DNA of 57,139 nt, from positions 1-57,139 of the forward strand of contig JBAUID010000220.1 in NCBI GenBank assembly GCA_049680625.1, given 5' to 3'. The position numbers and the translations under genes were made by a program. How positions within the stretch are numbered: position 1 is the first letter of the stretch; each line of letters opens with the position of its first letter. The stretch is from JAUIAI01 sp049680625 (GTDB taxonomy: Bacteria; Pseudomonadota; Gammaproteobacteria; Burkholderiales; Burkholderiaceae_E). Shown here one piece after another: positions 16,960 through 26,435 of the stretch. Below the pieces are notes generated by a model. It had not been told where the DNA came from. It did not search any database and was given only the letters and a program-made list of their open reading frames with translations.

Positions 16960-18510
16960 TCAATCGCTGGCATTGGACACAGAACCGGTCGGGACGGTTG
17001 CTTCAGGATGTGCTCCAATGGCCGCGATACGTTCATTCAGCGCCTTGCCACTGGCATCGGCCAATGCCGCCTGTATCAAGCTGTCCAGGATCTGTGCGCC
17101 ATCCTTGCGGTCGACAAGGCCGTCAGTTATGTTGAATAAGCGGTTAAACACCGCCTGGGAACGGGTTTGGGTATCACTGTAGCCCTTGACCAGAGCAGCC
17201 AGCCTGACCACACCAACAGCCAACGCCGGATTTCCCGGCGCGAGGTTCTTGATCCTGGTCAGCCAGCGGTCAATCCATGCCGTTTCATTCTGATGGCGCA
17301 GACTGCCACGGCGACGATGACTCCAACCGGCCAACACCGACATCACAAGAAACCCGGTAGCGGAGGAGGTTCGAATTTTCCGCCCTTTGCCAAACAATGA
17401 ATCGACCCAGCCACGCAGCCGGGTTGAATCAAGCAGCCGTTGACCCCAGGCAACCGGTAACGAGTCGGCTATTTCTTCTACCCTCGGGTGCAAATACTCT
17501 GTCTGGTGAATCACTTGTTTTTTTTGGGCCTGCACTTCGCGCCGAATCTCGGCAAAACGGCTGGTACGCGTTTTAAGGTCAGCGACTCTGAATGTATCTT
17601 CGTAACACATGCGCAGAGCGAGCCAACGCGACAATTCGGTCATGAGGCCAGGGTCTTGTTGCAGCTCGGCAACCGACTTCAGACGGTCAAGATACTCACT
17701 CGCGTAGTCACCATCGAGGTAATCGATGCACCGTCGAACGCCTTCACCAGCGACGGCCCAGGCCGCTTGCGGCAATTCGGTTCGAACCCGCTCACCCAGC
17801 GGGCCGCGCAACGCGAACTGCAGCGCGTTGGCGATCTTTCCCGTATCCCCATTTACCGGTGCGATATTACTGCCGGTCAGCTCACCGGCTTGCTCAAACG
17901 CGGCGACAAACGCGGCCAGGGAGCGCTCAACCCCAACCCCTCCCTCGGTAATCGCCGCTTCAAATTGTTGTCGTTCAAACGGCAGGGCCCCGCTGGCAGC
18001 AATAGCGCCAAGTAGCGATGCCGAAATTACGCTGCCGTGTTGTTCTGCAACAGTCAGCATGTCAAAGGCAATCAGTTTTTTTGCTGCGGCAGTCGCTGCT
18101 GAGTAAACCGCCTCACTGTCAGCCCTGCCGTCACCAGGCACCATTTTTTCGGCAGTTGCATAAGAACGATGTGTCGATGCGACCAGGGTTGTACGGTCCG
18201 GGGTGACCAGACCACGCATAATGGCCCGGCCAGTTTCCAACCATTCCGCGGCAACAACCAGATCCACATCACCCGACACCGGCATTAATGCAAGCACCGG
18301 CAGTGCCTGAGTGTCATCCGCTGGCTTGAAAATTTCAAGATAGTAAATTGTCGCCCCAGTTCGTTGGGCAACCCCGGGCACAGACGTTGTCTGGGCCAAC
18401 CATCCACCAGCCTCAGCGGTTGCCCGCAACCAGTCGGACAACACGCCGCCGCCCTGCCCGCCCATGGCAACAATTGCGACGGAAAGCCGTTGTTTGCCAT
18501 CTGCTGACAT
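16960..18510 (-). CDS. iorB: indolepyruvate oxidoreductase subunit beta-like protein (IorB, extended form)
   Basis: A 516-residue protein starting at the ATG at 18510, which overlaps the IorA stop (ATGA). The N-terminal 190 residues are the gamma-type domain of 2-oxoacid:ferredoxin oxidoreductases (VAIVAMGGQGGGVLSDWL, TTSVPGVAQRTGATIYYLE). The remainder is the long extension of about 300 residues seen in the extended form common in proteobacteria, with no recognised catalytic motif. With IorA it should oxidatively decarboxylate an aryl-pyruvate to an aryl-acetyl-CoA. It ends the tightly coupled twelve-gene unit. Confidence 0.85.
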   Translation of the reverse strand: MSADGKQRLSVAIVAMGGQGGGVLSDWLRATAEAGGWLAQTTSVPGVAQRTGATIYYLEIFKPADDTQALPVLALMPVSGDVDLVVAAEWLETGRAIMRGLVTPDRTTLVASTHRSYATAEKMVPGDGRADSEAVYSAATAAAKKLIAFDMLTVAEQHGSVISASLLGAIAASGALPFERQQFEAAITEGGVGVERSLAAFVAAFEQAGELTGSNIAPVNGDTGKIANALQFALRGPLGERVRTELPQAAWAVAGEGVRRCIDYLDGDYASEYLDRLKSVAELQQDPGLMTELSRWLALRMCYEDTFRVADLKTRTSRFAEIRREVQAQKKQVIHQTEYLHPRVEEIADSLPVAWGQRLLDSTRLRGWVDSLFGKGRKIRTSSATGFLVMSVLAGWSHRRRGSLRHQNETAWIDRWLTRIKNLAPGNPALAVGVVRLAALVKGYSDTQTRSQAVFNRLFNITDGLVDRKDGAQILDSLIQAALADASGKALNERIAAIGAHPEATVPTGSVSNASD

Positions 18511-20684
18511 CAGACTGTCTCTCCAGCCTCGGCAAAACGAAGCGCACGCCGCTTGTCGGCACGTTTTTGCAACCAGCCGATTGCACCGGCACGCAAACGG
18601 TTGAACAATCGTTCTGCAACACCGGCATTGTCTACCAACTGCACTTTGACAAAAGACGGACACAATACTGCCGCATGCGAATTTTCTCCGCATAGACCGC
18701 AACCAACGCAACTGTTGTCGACCGTGGTTACCGGATCAGTGCGCAGGGGATCCGGGTTGTCCTTAATTGTCAGCGACGGACATCCCGATAACCGAATACA
18801 GGCCCGGTCACCCGTGCAGGTTTCAGGGTCGATATAAAACCGCTCACGCGCAACCCGAATACCGTTGCCTAACGCCTTTCGATAAATTGGCTTTTCGCGT
18901 CGCTGGCGGTTCAGCATGCATTCGCTTTGGGCAACCAGGACTTTGTGACCCGTTGATGGCTTGGTCACAGCATCACGGATTAAATTGCGCATCTGGGTAA
19001 CATCGTAAGTGCGGGTGACTTCCCGTACCCACGGCACGCCAACACCTTTGGCCGCTGCACTGATCGGGTTATTGGTGCTACGGGTCGGATTGACAGCCTT
19101 CGACGACAAAACATCTTGCCCGCCGGTAGCCGCCGAATACCCGTTGTCCACCACAATAGTCAGACCTTTGCTTTTGTTGAAAACCGCGTTGCCGATGCCG
19201 CTGGTCAACCCGTTGTGCCAGAAGCCGCCGTCACCCATTACCGATATAGCCGGTTTGTCCGAGGCAACGTTAAACGCAGAGGCTGCCGCGGCACCCAGCC
19301 CGTAACCCATCGTGGTCTGACCCAGGTTAAACGGCGGCATAATCGAAAACAAGTGGCAACCAATGTCAGCACTGATATGCATCGGACCGGTTTCTTCTTC
19401 GACCAGTTTCATCGCGGCAAATATTGGTCGCTCCGGGCATCCCGTGCAAAAACCTGGCGGCCGGGGGGGTACAGCCACCGCCAGCGCTTTAACCGCATCA
19501 AGTTCACGAAGCTTTGCCAGTGGCTCGCCGATACCGGTTGAGCGCTCAAGCAGATGTGGTGCAACACGTTCGCAAAACGCCCGAACCCCAGCCATTAAAA
19601 CATCACCGGTGTACTCCCCGGCCATCGTGAGCACATCTTTGCCATAGATGTGTGCACGGCTGTTGTGCTTGCGCAATATGCTGTGAATAGCCTGCTCGAG
19701 ATAATCAGGCTGCCCTTCTTCAACCAGCATCACCGCCCGCTTGGTCCGGCAAAAACGTTCAACCTCCGAATCAATTAGTGGGTAGGTCACATTCAACACG
19801 TACAGCGGCAGCACAGAATTGCCGAATGCATCAGCCAGCCCAAGCCTCTCGAGCGCTCGCATGGTGGTGTTGTACATACCGCCCTGCATGATGATTCCAA
19901 AGTCTGACTCTTCCCCGGGGAAGACTTCGTTGAGCTGATTTTCTTCAATAAAGCGAACCGCTGCTGGCCAGCGGTCCTGAATTTTTTCAACTTCGTGCTG
20001 ATACGATGCCGGCGGCAAAACAATACGCGACGTATCACGTTGCGGGCTTTCCAGCGCATCTTTGATACTGAACTTGGGACGCTGGTTGGCCTTCGTTTTA
20101 AAGCTGCCGTAAACATGACACGCCCGTATGCGCAATTCGAGCATCACCGGCGTATTACTCGCTTCAGACAACTCGAAGCCTTTTTCCACCATATCGACTA
20201 TTAGCGGCAGGTTCGGACGCGGATCCAGCAGCCAGATCTGCGACTTCATGGCAAACGCATGGGTTCGCTCCTGCATGATGCTGGAACCCTCACCATAGTC
20301 TTCACCGATAATTATCAGCGCCCCGCCTTTTACCCCGCCAGACGCAAGATTGGCCAGGGCGTCTGACGCTACATTGGTGCCAACCGTCGACTTCCAGGTA
20401 GCGGCCCCGCGCACCGGATAATTGACAGATGCTGCCAGTGTCGCCGCCGCAGCCGCCTCCGATGCACTGGTTTCGAAATGCACACCAAGGTCGCGCAAGA
20501 TGTCCTGGGCATCAGATAACACGTCCATCAGGTGCGAAATTGGTGCCCCCTGATAACCGGCAACATAGCCAACCCCCGACTGCAATAAAGCCTTGGTAAC
20601 AGCCAGGATACCTTCACCGCGAAACTCTTCACCGTCGGTGAGATGAAGTTTCTGAACTTCTGCTTTGAACGAACGCTCAGCCAC
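18510..20684 (-). CDS. iorA: indolepyruvate ferredoxin oxidoreductase subunit alpha-like protein (IorA)
   Basis: A 724-residue protein with the pyruvate:ferredoxin oxidoreductase domain (GYQGAPISHLMDVL), a TPP-binding domain (GDGGFWHNGLTSG...VVDNGYSAATGG) and a C-terminal ferredoxin-like region. The first Fe-S motif is degenerate (CTGDRACIRLSGCP, lacking the middle Cys of CxxCxxC); the second is complete (CVGCGLC...CP). The start is GTG, five bases after the cyclase gene. The pair resembles enzymes turning aryl-pyruvates into aryl-acetyl-CoA with ferredoxin. No ferredoxin gene lies in the operon. Confidence 0.88.
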   Translation of the reverse strand: MAERSFKAEVQKLHLTDGEEFRGEGILAVTKALLQSGVGYVAGYQGAPISHLMDVLSDAQDILRDLGVHFETSASEAAAAATLAASVNYPVRGAATWKSTVGTNVASDALANLASGGVKGGALIIIGEDYGEGSSIMQERTHAFAMKSQIWLLDPRPNLPLIVDMVEKGFELSEASNTPVMLELRIRACHVYGSFKTKANQRPKFSIKDALESPQRDTSRIVLPPASYQHEVEKIQDRWPAAVRFIEENQLNEVFPGEESDFGIIMQGGMYNTTMRALERLGLADAFGNSVLPLYVLNVTYPLIDSEVERFCRTKRAVMLVEEGQPDYLEQAIHSILRKHNSRAHIYGKDVLTMAGEYTGDVLMAGVRAFCERVAPHLLERSTGIGEPLAKLRELDAVKALAVAVPPRPPGFCTGCPERPIFAAMKLVEEETGPMHISADIGCHLFSIMPPFNLGQTTMGYGLGAAAASAFNVASDKPAISVMGDGGFWHNGLTSGIGNAVFNKSKGLTIVVDNGYSAATGGQDVLSSKAVNPTRSTNNPISAAAKGVGVPWVREVTRTYDVTQMRNLIRDAVTKPSTGHKVLVAQSECMLNRQRREKPIYRKALGNGIRVARERFYIDPETCTGDRACIRLSGCPSLTIKDNPDPLRTDPVTTVDNSCVGCGLCGENSHAAVLCPSFVKVQLVDNAGVAERLFNRLRAGAIGWLQKRADKRRALRFAEAGETV

Positions 20685-20689
20685 AATAG

Positions 20690-21499
20690 TTACCCATTTC
20701 TGTTAGACGAAATCAATGCCAGAACCCGCAGCGGGCTGCCCGAGCCATTTTCAATTTTTAGGGGTGGACAAATAATAACGGCCCCGGTGGGCGGCAGCAG
20801 ATCCAGATTTTTAAGACATTGCAAGCCGTATTTATTGTTCCCATGCATGAAGTAATGACAAGGGTTTGGTGGGCGCAGGTGAAAACCCTGTCCGGCGTCG
20901 GTGCCAATGGCCTCGGTGCCAAATCCGATCACCTGACGCTCGGCGATCAGAAACTGTACCACCCCGGCATCGGGGCCCGGCGTATGTTGCCCCTGCTCAT
21001 CAAAATTCTGGTACTCAACCGGATCAAGGCGTTTAGACCAGTCGGTACGCATCAATACCCACGACCCGGGTTGGATACGGCCGTGCTCACTCTCCCAGTC
21101 CTTGACAAAATCTATCGTCAGCAGGAAATCGGGGTCTGCTGTCGCCTGCGCTGAACAATCCAGCACTACTGCCGGCGCAACAAAATTTTCTACCGGTACC
21201 GTATCAACCGTGTTGTCTGGCAGATCTTTACCCGAAATCCAATGAACCGGTGCATCAAAGTGGGTGCCGGTATGTTCGCCGCAGGAGAAATTGTTCCAAT
21301 ACCAACCCGGACCGCGCTCATCGTAGCGGGAAATTTCTTCTATGCGGAACGGCCAGCACTGACCCATTTCGGGTGGCAGAACAATTTGCGGGAAGGACGG
21401 GGACAATACCTGGGTGAGATCAATTATTTTCAGCTGACCCGAAGCCAGTTGCGTAATCAAGTCAGTGAGGACACTGTTTTGTTCCAGAACTGCAGACAC
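20690..21499 (-). CDS. cyclase-family metal hydrolase (kynurenine formamidase-like)
   Basis: A 269-residue protein with the family signature EHTGTHFDAPVHW (HxGTHxDxPxH) that binds divalent metal, plus VLMRTDWSKR and a C-terminal PPTGAVIICPPLKIENGSGSP. Members hydrolyse N-formylkynurenine, isatin and related amide or lactam bonds. The start is GTG with a GGGAGA site. In this operon a ring-opening or amide-cleavage step on an aromatic or N-heterocyclic intermediate is a reasonable guess; nothing shows which. Confidence 0.85.
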   Translation of the reverse strand: MSAVLEQNSVLTDLITQLASGQLKIIDLTQVLSPSFPQIVLPPEMGQCWPFRIEEISRYDERGPGWYWNNFSCGEHTGTHFDAPVHWISGKDLPDNTVDTVPVENFVAPAVVLDCSAQATADPDFLLTIDFVKDWESEHGRIQPGSWVLMRTDWSKRLDPVEYQNFDEQGQHTPGPDAGVVQFLIAERQVIGFGTEAIGTDAGQGFHLRPPNPCHYFMHGNNKYGLQCLKNLDLLPPTGAVIICPPLKIENGSGSPLRVLALISSNRNG

Positions 21500-21528
21500 G
21501 ATTGAGTTCTCCCGGTTTAGTAAGTAAA

Positions 21529-22293
21529 TTAGTAAGTAATCGAGCCAACAGACGTGCCGCCACAGACAAATAGTGTCTGCCCGGTTACAAAATCTGCCTC
21601 ATCAGCGATAAAAAATTGCACCGCACGACTGACATCCTGCGGCCGGCCGATTCGTTTCACTGGCACAGACTGCGCAATCTGATCCATTTTTTCGCTGCCC
21701 TCTGGCACCAGGTCGTGAAACATCGCGGTGCCGGCGATCGGACCGGGACAAACCACGTTACACGTAATGCCATCAGCCGCGAACTCCAGTGCCCAGGTTC
21801 GCGCCAGACCCAGCAGACCGGCTTTGGTTGCTGAATACACAGTTCGGTTCGCCAGGCCCAAAACGGCCCGGGTCGACATCAGCACAATACGGCCAAAACC
21901 GGCATCACGCATTGTGTTTAGGTTAGCGCGCACCAGCGTTATGGGCGCAGACAAATGCAAATTGGCCAGCGCATCAAAGTCGTCCTGAGTCACCTGGGCC
22001 AACGGCTTTTCACGAATGGTTCCCGCGTTGTGGATGATGCGGGTAATCGGATATCTGGCGGCAAGCTCTTCAGCTACTTGTGCAGTCGCCCTGGTATCGG
22101 ACAAATCAACAGTAATAGGAATGACCGACCCGGCACCGGCCGTTGGTTGATACACTACCGGGGGATCCAGATCAGGGTGATCCAGGGCCAGGTTCAGCAC
22201 GGTAAAGCCGTCCGCCGCCAGATCACTGACAACCTGGGCGCCTATTCCCGAGCTGCCACCGGTGACCAGGGCCACTTTGTCCGCCTTGCTCAT
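21529..22293 (-). CDS. classical SDR oxidoreductase
   Basis: A 254-residue SDR with an intact cofactor motif TGGSSGIG, HNAG, and the catalytic Ser-Tyr-Lys (MSTRAV...VYSATKAG), ending with VTGQTLFVCGG. It overlaps the stop of the DUF35-SDR fusion by ATGA. In a Rieske oxygenase operon it could be the cis-dihydrodiol dehydrogenase or the hydroxyacyl dehydrogenase of the pathway. Confidence 0.86.
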   Translation of the reverse strand: MSKADKVALVTGGSSGIGAQVVSDLAADGFTVLNLALDHPDLDPPVVYQPTAGAGSVIPITVDLSDTRATAQVAEELAARYPITRIIHNAGTIREKPLAQVTQDDFDALANLHLSAPITLVRANLNTMRDAGFGRIVLMSTRAVLGLANRTVYSATKAGLLGLARTWALEFAADGITCNVVCPGPIAGTAMFHDLVPEGSEKMDQIAQSVPVKRIGRPQDVSRAVQFFIADEADFVTGQTLFVCGGTSVGSITY

Positions 22294-23534
22294 CCGGAGA
22301 TCTCACGCTCGAGTGATTTGGGGTTGTCACGGAACCGTGCCAGCCAGTCCTGGGCTACATCACCCGGATAAACGTCTTCAACTGAGCCTTTCAACGCACC
22401 GATGATGGACTTGGCCACAGCCCCTGGTGATAATTTTGGCGGGGGCATCATCTGGTTCCATTCGTCATCAATAGGCCCGGGAAATACATTAATCACCCGG
22501 ATATTGCCCGGAGTCATTTCTGACCTCAGGCACTGGGCCAGTGAATACGCTGCTGCTTTGCTGGCCGAATAAGTGCCGTGCGACGGAAAGTTGTTCAGCG
22601 CGTAAATTGACAACAAATTTACCCAGGCGGTGGCGCTGCGAACTCCGTCAGCACCGCGCGCTTTCATTACCGGGCCAAACTCCTGGGCCAGGCGCAACAA
22701 GCCAAAATAGTTGATATCCATTTCAGCGCTTGCAGTTTGCACACCGTAACGCGATGAAATGCTCTCAGCACGATGATGCTCTGCATTGTTAATAAGAATG
22801 TCTACACGGGCACCAATTGAACCGGCACAGTCTTTGACGTTACGCGAGTCAGTCAGGTTCAACGGCACAATTTCTACCTGCTCTATCGCCTCCAGTTCGT
22901 CCATACCAGGAAACCGTATCCAGGGTTCAGCATAACCGACCCAAACGAGTTCGGCACCGGCATCCACCAGGCCGCGGACAATTGCCTGCCCGGTCGCTGT
23001 TTTTCCATCGGTTACCAGGGCGCGGCGAAACTTTGGATCACAAGTCATTTCACGCAATTGCGGATCATCTGCCATATGAGGTGTCTCCTTATCCGGAAAA
23101 GCCATTAACACCGCTTGTCCTGCACGGTCCAGGCCTGATTGAATCGTGACCCGGCTTGGCGCCGCCCCACAATCACCATGTAAATGCACAACCACTGTCG
23201 GACCGCAGTCGAGCTTCACCATGCCAAGACGCCAGGGCAGGCGTTCACGGAAAAACAAGTCATTGCTGTGACGTAGAACAGTTTCCGAAATTAGTTCTCC
23301 CGCCCCCGATTGGGCTTGCCAGCGAAGTCGTGGTGACAAACAGCGCTGGCACGACTCGGTCGGTGGATACTGCACGGCGTGACAATCCTGGCAGGTCTGT
23401 AATTCAAATTGACCAATAGCTGCCCCCGCGGTCATGCCGTAGGCGATCCGCGAACGAGTAGTCGGCGGCTGATTCGGCAGCCGCGTTTTGATAACAGGAT
23501 TCTTGCGCTTAGGGGCTGATAGTGGCTGGGTCAT
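22290..23534 (-). CDS. DUF35 zinc-ribbon/OB-fold protein fused to an SDR domain
   Basis: A 414-residue protein; the ATG at 23534 overlaps the thiolase stop. Residues 30-150 form a DUF35 acyl-CoA-associated domain: a zinc ribbon (CQDCHAVQYPPTESCQRC) followed by the OB-fold (GELISETVLRHSN, GMVKLDCGPTVVVHLHG). Residues 170-400 are an SDR domain with an atypical N-terminus (VTDGKTATGQAI) but a clear NNAEHH and a catalytic SxxxxxxxxxxxxYSASK (LLSIYALNNFPSHGTYSASK). DUF35 proteins normally pair with a thiolase-like partner, which is the adjacent gene. The fusion suggests substrate hand-over from a C-C bond-cleaving complex to a reductase. Confidence 0.82.
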   Translation of the reverse strand: MTQPLSAPKRKNPVIKTRLPNQPPTTRSRIAYGMTAGAAIGQFELQTCQDCHAVQYPPTESCQRCLSPRLRWQAQSGAGELISETVLRHSNDLFFRERLPWRLGMVKLDCGPTVVVHLHGDCGAAPSRVTIQSGLDRAGQAVLMAFPDKETPHMADDPQLREMTCDPKFRRALVTDGKTATGQAIVRGLVDAGAELVWVGYAEPWIRFPGMDELEAIEQVEIVPLNLTDSRNVKDCAGSIGARVDILINNAEHHRAESISSRYGVQTASAEMDINYFGLLRLAQEFGPVMKARGADGVRSATAWVNLLSIYALNNFPSHGTYSASKAAAYSLAQCLRSEMTPGNIRVINVFPGPIDDEWNQMMPPPKLSPGAVAKSIIGALKGSVEDVYPGDVAQDWLARFRDNPKSLEREISG

Positions 23535-24712
23535 GACTGTGCTCCCAAGATGGCCGCGCCAGTACACAAGCCGCGGTCGTAATTGATCATGCCAAAGCCG
23601 CTGACCAGGCCAATCCTGGCATCTTTGACCGCTTCACCAAGCGCCTTACCGGTGAGCTGGCGGATGGCATCAACCATACCCAGGTAGCCGCCAGCAGCAC
23701 CGGCCTGACCAACCGACAACTGCCCTCCCGATGTGTTGATCGGAAAGCTACCGCTGTTTTCGAAACTGTGGCGACGAATAAAGTCCGGCGCTTCACCTTT
23801 GCGGCAGAACCCAAGGTCTTCAAACTGCATCGCGGTTATCACGGGGTAATCGTCATAGGTTTGTACAAAATCGATATCGCTGTGAGAAACCCCGGCCTGC
23901 TCAAACAAGTGATCGCGGTCCATTTCCCAGCCACCCCGCATCTGAATCGGGTCGTCGGGAAACGCGTTGTGGCGCTCGATTGTGCCAAGCACCCGCACAT
24001 AGGGCAGATTCAGTTGTTGTGCGCGCTCGATTGTCATCACAAGAAAAGCTTCCGCCCCCGCACAAGGCATGACACAGTCGAATAAGTGAATCGGGTCAGT
24101 GATGGGCCGGGCGTCTATGTACTCTTGCAAGCTCAGCGGTTTTTTGAACAATGCGTGTGGGACAGATAACGCGTTGTTTCGCTGGGCCACGCACAATTTG
24201 CCAAAGTCTTCGCGGGTCGCGCCATACTGGCGCATGTAGTAGGCGGTCAGTAATGCAAAACTGGCGTTTGGTCCGCCCGAGCCATAAGGATAAACAGCAT
24301 CTCGGGCAAACTGGCTGAAATTGGCGAGCATCAGACGAAATGAATCGACATGATTCGTGTCCGCTGCGATACAGGCGACCACATCCGCATCACCCGTCTG
24401 CACTGCACGAGCAGCGCGGCGTAAGCCAACCACGCCGCTTGCCCCACCCATCGGGATATGGTCGAGCCAGCGCGGCGACAAGCCGATATGCTGCATCAGA
24501 CCAACCGCGGTATCTGGTGACAAAGAGAAACTGGAGATACAAGCGCCATCAACCTGGTTTTTTTCAAGACCCGACGCTTTGAGCAATGGGGCCAGCGCCT
24601 GGGCTACCCACCAGTGGGCGCCGCGAATCGAATACCGTTCATAAGCGACCGTCACCGGGCATACCAGGGCCACATCGTCGTAGGCTTGCGCCTTTCTGCG
24701 CATATCAGGCAC
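23531..24712 (-). CDS. thiolase-like (SCP-x/Ltp-type) protein without catalytic Cys, candidate retro-aldolase
   Basis: A thiolase-superfamily protein of 393 residues from GTG at 24712, or 390 from ATG at 24703, one base after the ligase stop. The N-terminal nucleophile motif (CASG) reads GGASGVVGL, so the Cys is Gly. The later GHP motif reads VGQAGAAGG, so that His is lost too. It resembles lipid-transfer-type thiolases such as Ltp2, which with DUF35 partners perform retro-aldol cleavage of steroid side-chain CoA esters. The next gene encodes a DUF35 protein, supporting an aldolase rather than thiolytic role. Confidence 0.83.
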   Translation of the reverse strand: MPDMRRKAQAYDDVALVCPVTVAYERYSIRGAHWWVAQALAPLLKASGLEKNQVDGACISSFSLSPDTAVGLMQHIGLSPRWLDHIPMGGASGVVGLRRAARAVQTGDADVVACIAADTNHVDSFRLMLANFSQFARDAVYPYGSGGPNASFALLTAYYMRQYGATREDFGKLCVAQRNNALSVPHALFKKPLSLQEYIDARPITDPIHLFDCVMPCAGAEAFLVMTIERAQQLNLPYVRVLGTIERHNAFPDDPIQMRGGWEMDRDHLFEQAGVSHSDIDFVQTYDDYPVITAMQFEDLGFCRKGEAPDFIRRHSFENSGSFPINTSGGQLSVGQAGAAGGYLGMVDAIRQLTGKALGEAVKDARIGLVSGFGMINYDRGLCTGAAILGAQS

Positions 24713-26435
24713 GTCTTTTCAGCTCCCGCAGATCATGGCAGCTGGTGGCCGCTTGTGCACCGCTACCGTCAACACAGGCCTGGGCCAGGTCGCGTAAGCC
24801 CCCGCGCTGAACTTTCTGCGTTGCGGTTAACGGCAATGCGGGTACGAAAGCAACATAACCGGGCGCTTTATAGTAGGCCAGGCTGGCCCTGCAGTGATCG
24901 GCAATCTCGCGTGCCAGTGATTCGCTGCCGGCGTAGCCATCACCCACAACCACACAAGCCATCACTTCATCTCCACGCACCGGGTCAGGCACCGGAGCGA
25001 CCCCAACACCAAAAACTGCGGGATGCTGCATCAATACCCCTTCGACTTCCACCGCTGAAATGTTTTCGCCGCTACGGCGAATCACGTTCTTTTTGCGATC
25101 GACAAAATGCAGGTGGCCCGCTTCATCCCGGCGCACCAGGTCACCGGTGTGAAACCAGCCTCCTTCCCATGCTTGTGCGGTTGCCTCGGCCTTCTTTAAA
25201 TACCCTTTGAAGTAACCAAACATCGGATCACTTCCCGCCCAGCGTACCAGCAGCTCCCCCGCTTCTTCGACCGCTGCGTCTTCGTTTTGGTCATTCACCA
25301 GACGCCAGGCAACGCCGGCCGGCGGTTGACCAAAACTATTAGTGCCGACTTGTCGCGGATCGACGGTGGCCATAATGCATCCACCGGCACCGGTCTCTGT
25401 CATTGCCCAGCCCTCAACCAACGGAAAGCCAAAACGCGCTTCAAAAGCGGCGTGGTGGCGGCGGTCAACCCCCGCCCCGAAACCAAAACGTACCTGATGG
25501 TCTTTATCCTGTTCAGACTCGGGCGCACCAATTAGCATCGCCGGCATCACGCCAAGGTAATGAACAATACTGGCCTGCGATTCACGTACCGTATGCCACC
25601 AGGAGGACGGATGAAAACGATCAAGTAAAACAATCGTGCCGCCGGTAATCAACATCACCATGCTACTGGTCGCCATTGCATTCATATGGACCAATGGCAG
25701 CGGCGACAGCAGGCGCTCTTTGCCTTCCTGCAAGGACAAGTAGCCGCCAATGTCCCGATACCAGACCCCACCATAAAGAAAGTACTCATTCGGCAGGATG
25801 CAGCCTTTGGGCTGGCCGGTGGTGCCGGAGGTGTATAGCAATGCACATTCGGTTGCCACATCCGGATCACCCGAGCCGGGAGCCGGTCTGAGTGCAGTGG
25901 GCACCTCATCGTCAGGTGCCATCACCGCAACATCAAGGCTAGCGTTAACGGCCGCCTGGGTAATTCGCTCATGGCGTTCAGGCAGTGAAACGACTAACAA
26001 AGCCTCGGAGTTCTCAAGCAGGTAGGCAATTTCTCCAACCTGAAAATCGGCATTGATTGGCACCAGGGAAACGCCAAGAGAATTCAATGCCAACCAGTGC
26101 CAGAAAAAGTCGGGACGATTCTCAACCAGCAAACCCACCCGGTGTCCAGGGCCGTACCCGGCGTTGCGGTACAGCCCGCGCCATCGGTCAACCGTTTTTT
26201 TCGCGCGCGCGTAGCTAATCGACTCGCTGGGTATGCGGTATGCGCTGGCGGTCTGAGATGGTACGTCGATAAAAATGTTATCCGGCCATTGCACAACGGA
26301 ACGGCAAAAAGCATCGTAAACCGTGCCAAATAACACTGGGGTGACACCGTCTGCCGCTTTGTCGGCACCCAGGGCCTGGTTAGAAAGCGCGGTGGGTTGA
26401 CCGTCGTTCAACTGTCCATCACCATTATTTTTCAT
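24705..26435 (-). CDS. AMP-forming acyl-CoA ligase
   Basis: A 576-residue adenylate-forming enzyme with the P-loop LYTSGTTGQPKGCILP, GWAMTETGAGG, HTGDLVRRDE and RSGENISAVEVE. The C-terminal catalytic Lys appears retained in LPLTATQKVQRGGLR, although the usual Gly before it is Gln. It should activate a carboxylic acid to its CoA ester and so start or re-prime the pathway. Its start overlaps the Rieske beta stop (TAATG). Confidence 0.88.
   Translation of the reverse strand: MKNNGDGQLNDGQPTALSNQALGADKAADGVTPVLFGTVYDAFCRSVVQWPDNIFIDVPSQTASAYRIPSESISYARAKKTVDRWRGLYRNAGYGPGHRVGLLVENRPDFFWHWLALNSLGVSLVPINADFQVGEIAYLLENSEALLVVSLPERHERITQAAVNASLDVAVMAPDDEVPTALRPAPGSGDPDVATECALLYTSGTTGQPKGCILPNEYFLYGGVWYRDIGGYLSLQEGKERLLSPLPLVHMNAMATSSMVMLITGGTIVLLDRFHPSSWWHTVRESQASIVHYLGVMPAMLIGAPESEQDKDHQVRFGFGAGVDRRHHAAFEARFGFPLVEGWAMTETGAGGCIMATVDPRQVGTNSFGQPPAGVAWRLVNDQNEDAAVEEAGELLVRWAGSDPMFGYFKGYLKKAEATAQAWEGGWFHTGDLVRRDEAGHLHFVDRKKNVIRRSGENISAVEVEGVLMQHPAVFGVGVAPVPDPVRGDEVMACVVVGDGYAGSESLAREIADHCRASLAYYKAPGYVAFVPALPLTATQKVQRGGLRDLAQACVDGSGAQAATSCHDLRELKRRA

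Noticed and set aside
18348..20116. Several plus-strand frames opposite iorA and iorB
   Set aside because: They are antisense to strongly recognised proteins, lack ribosome-binding sites and show no protein family features.
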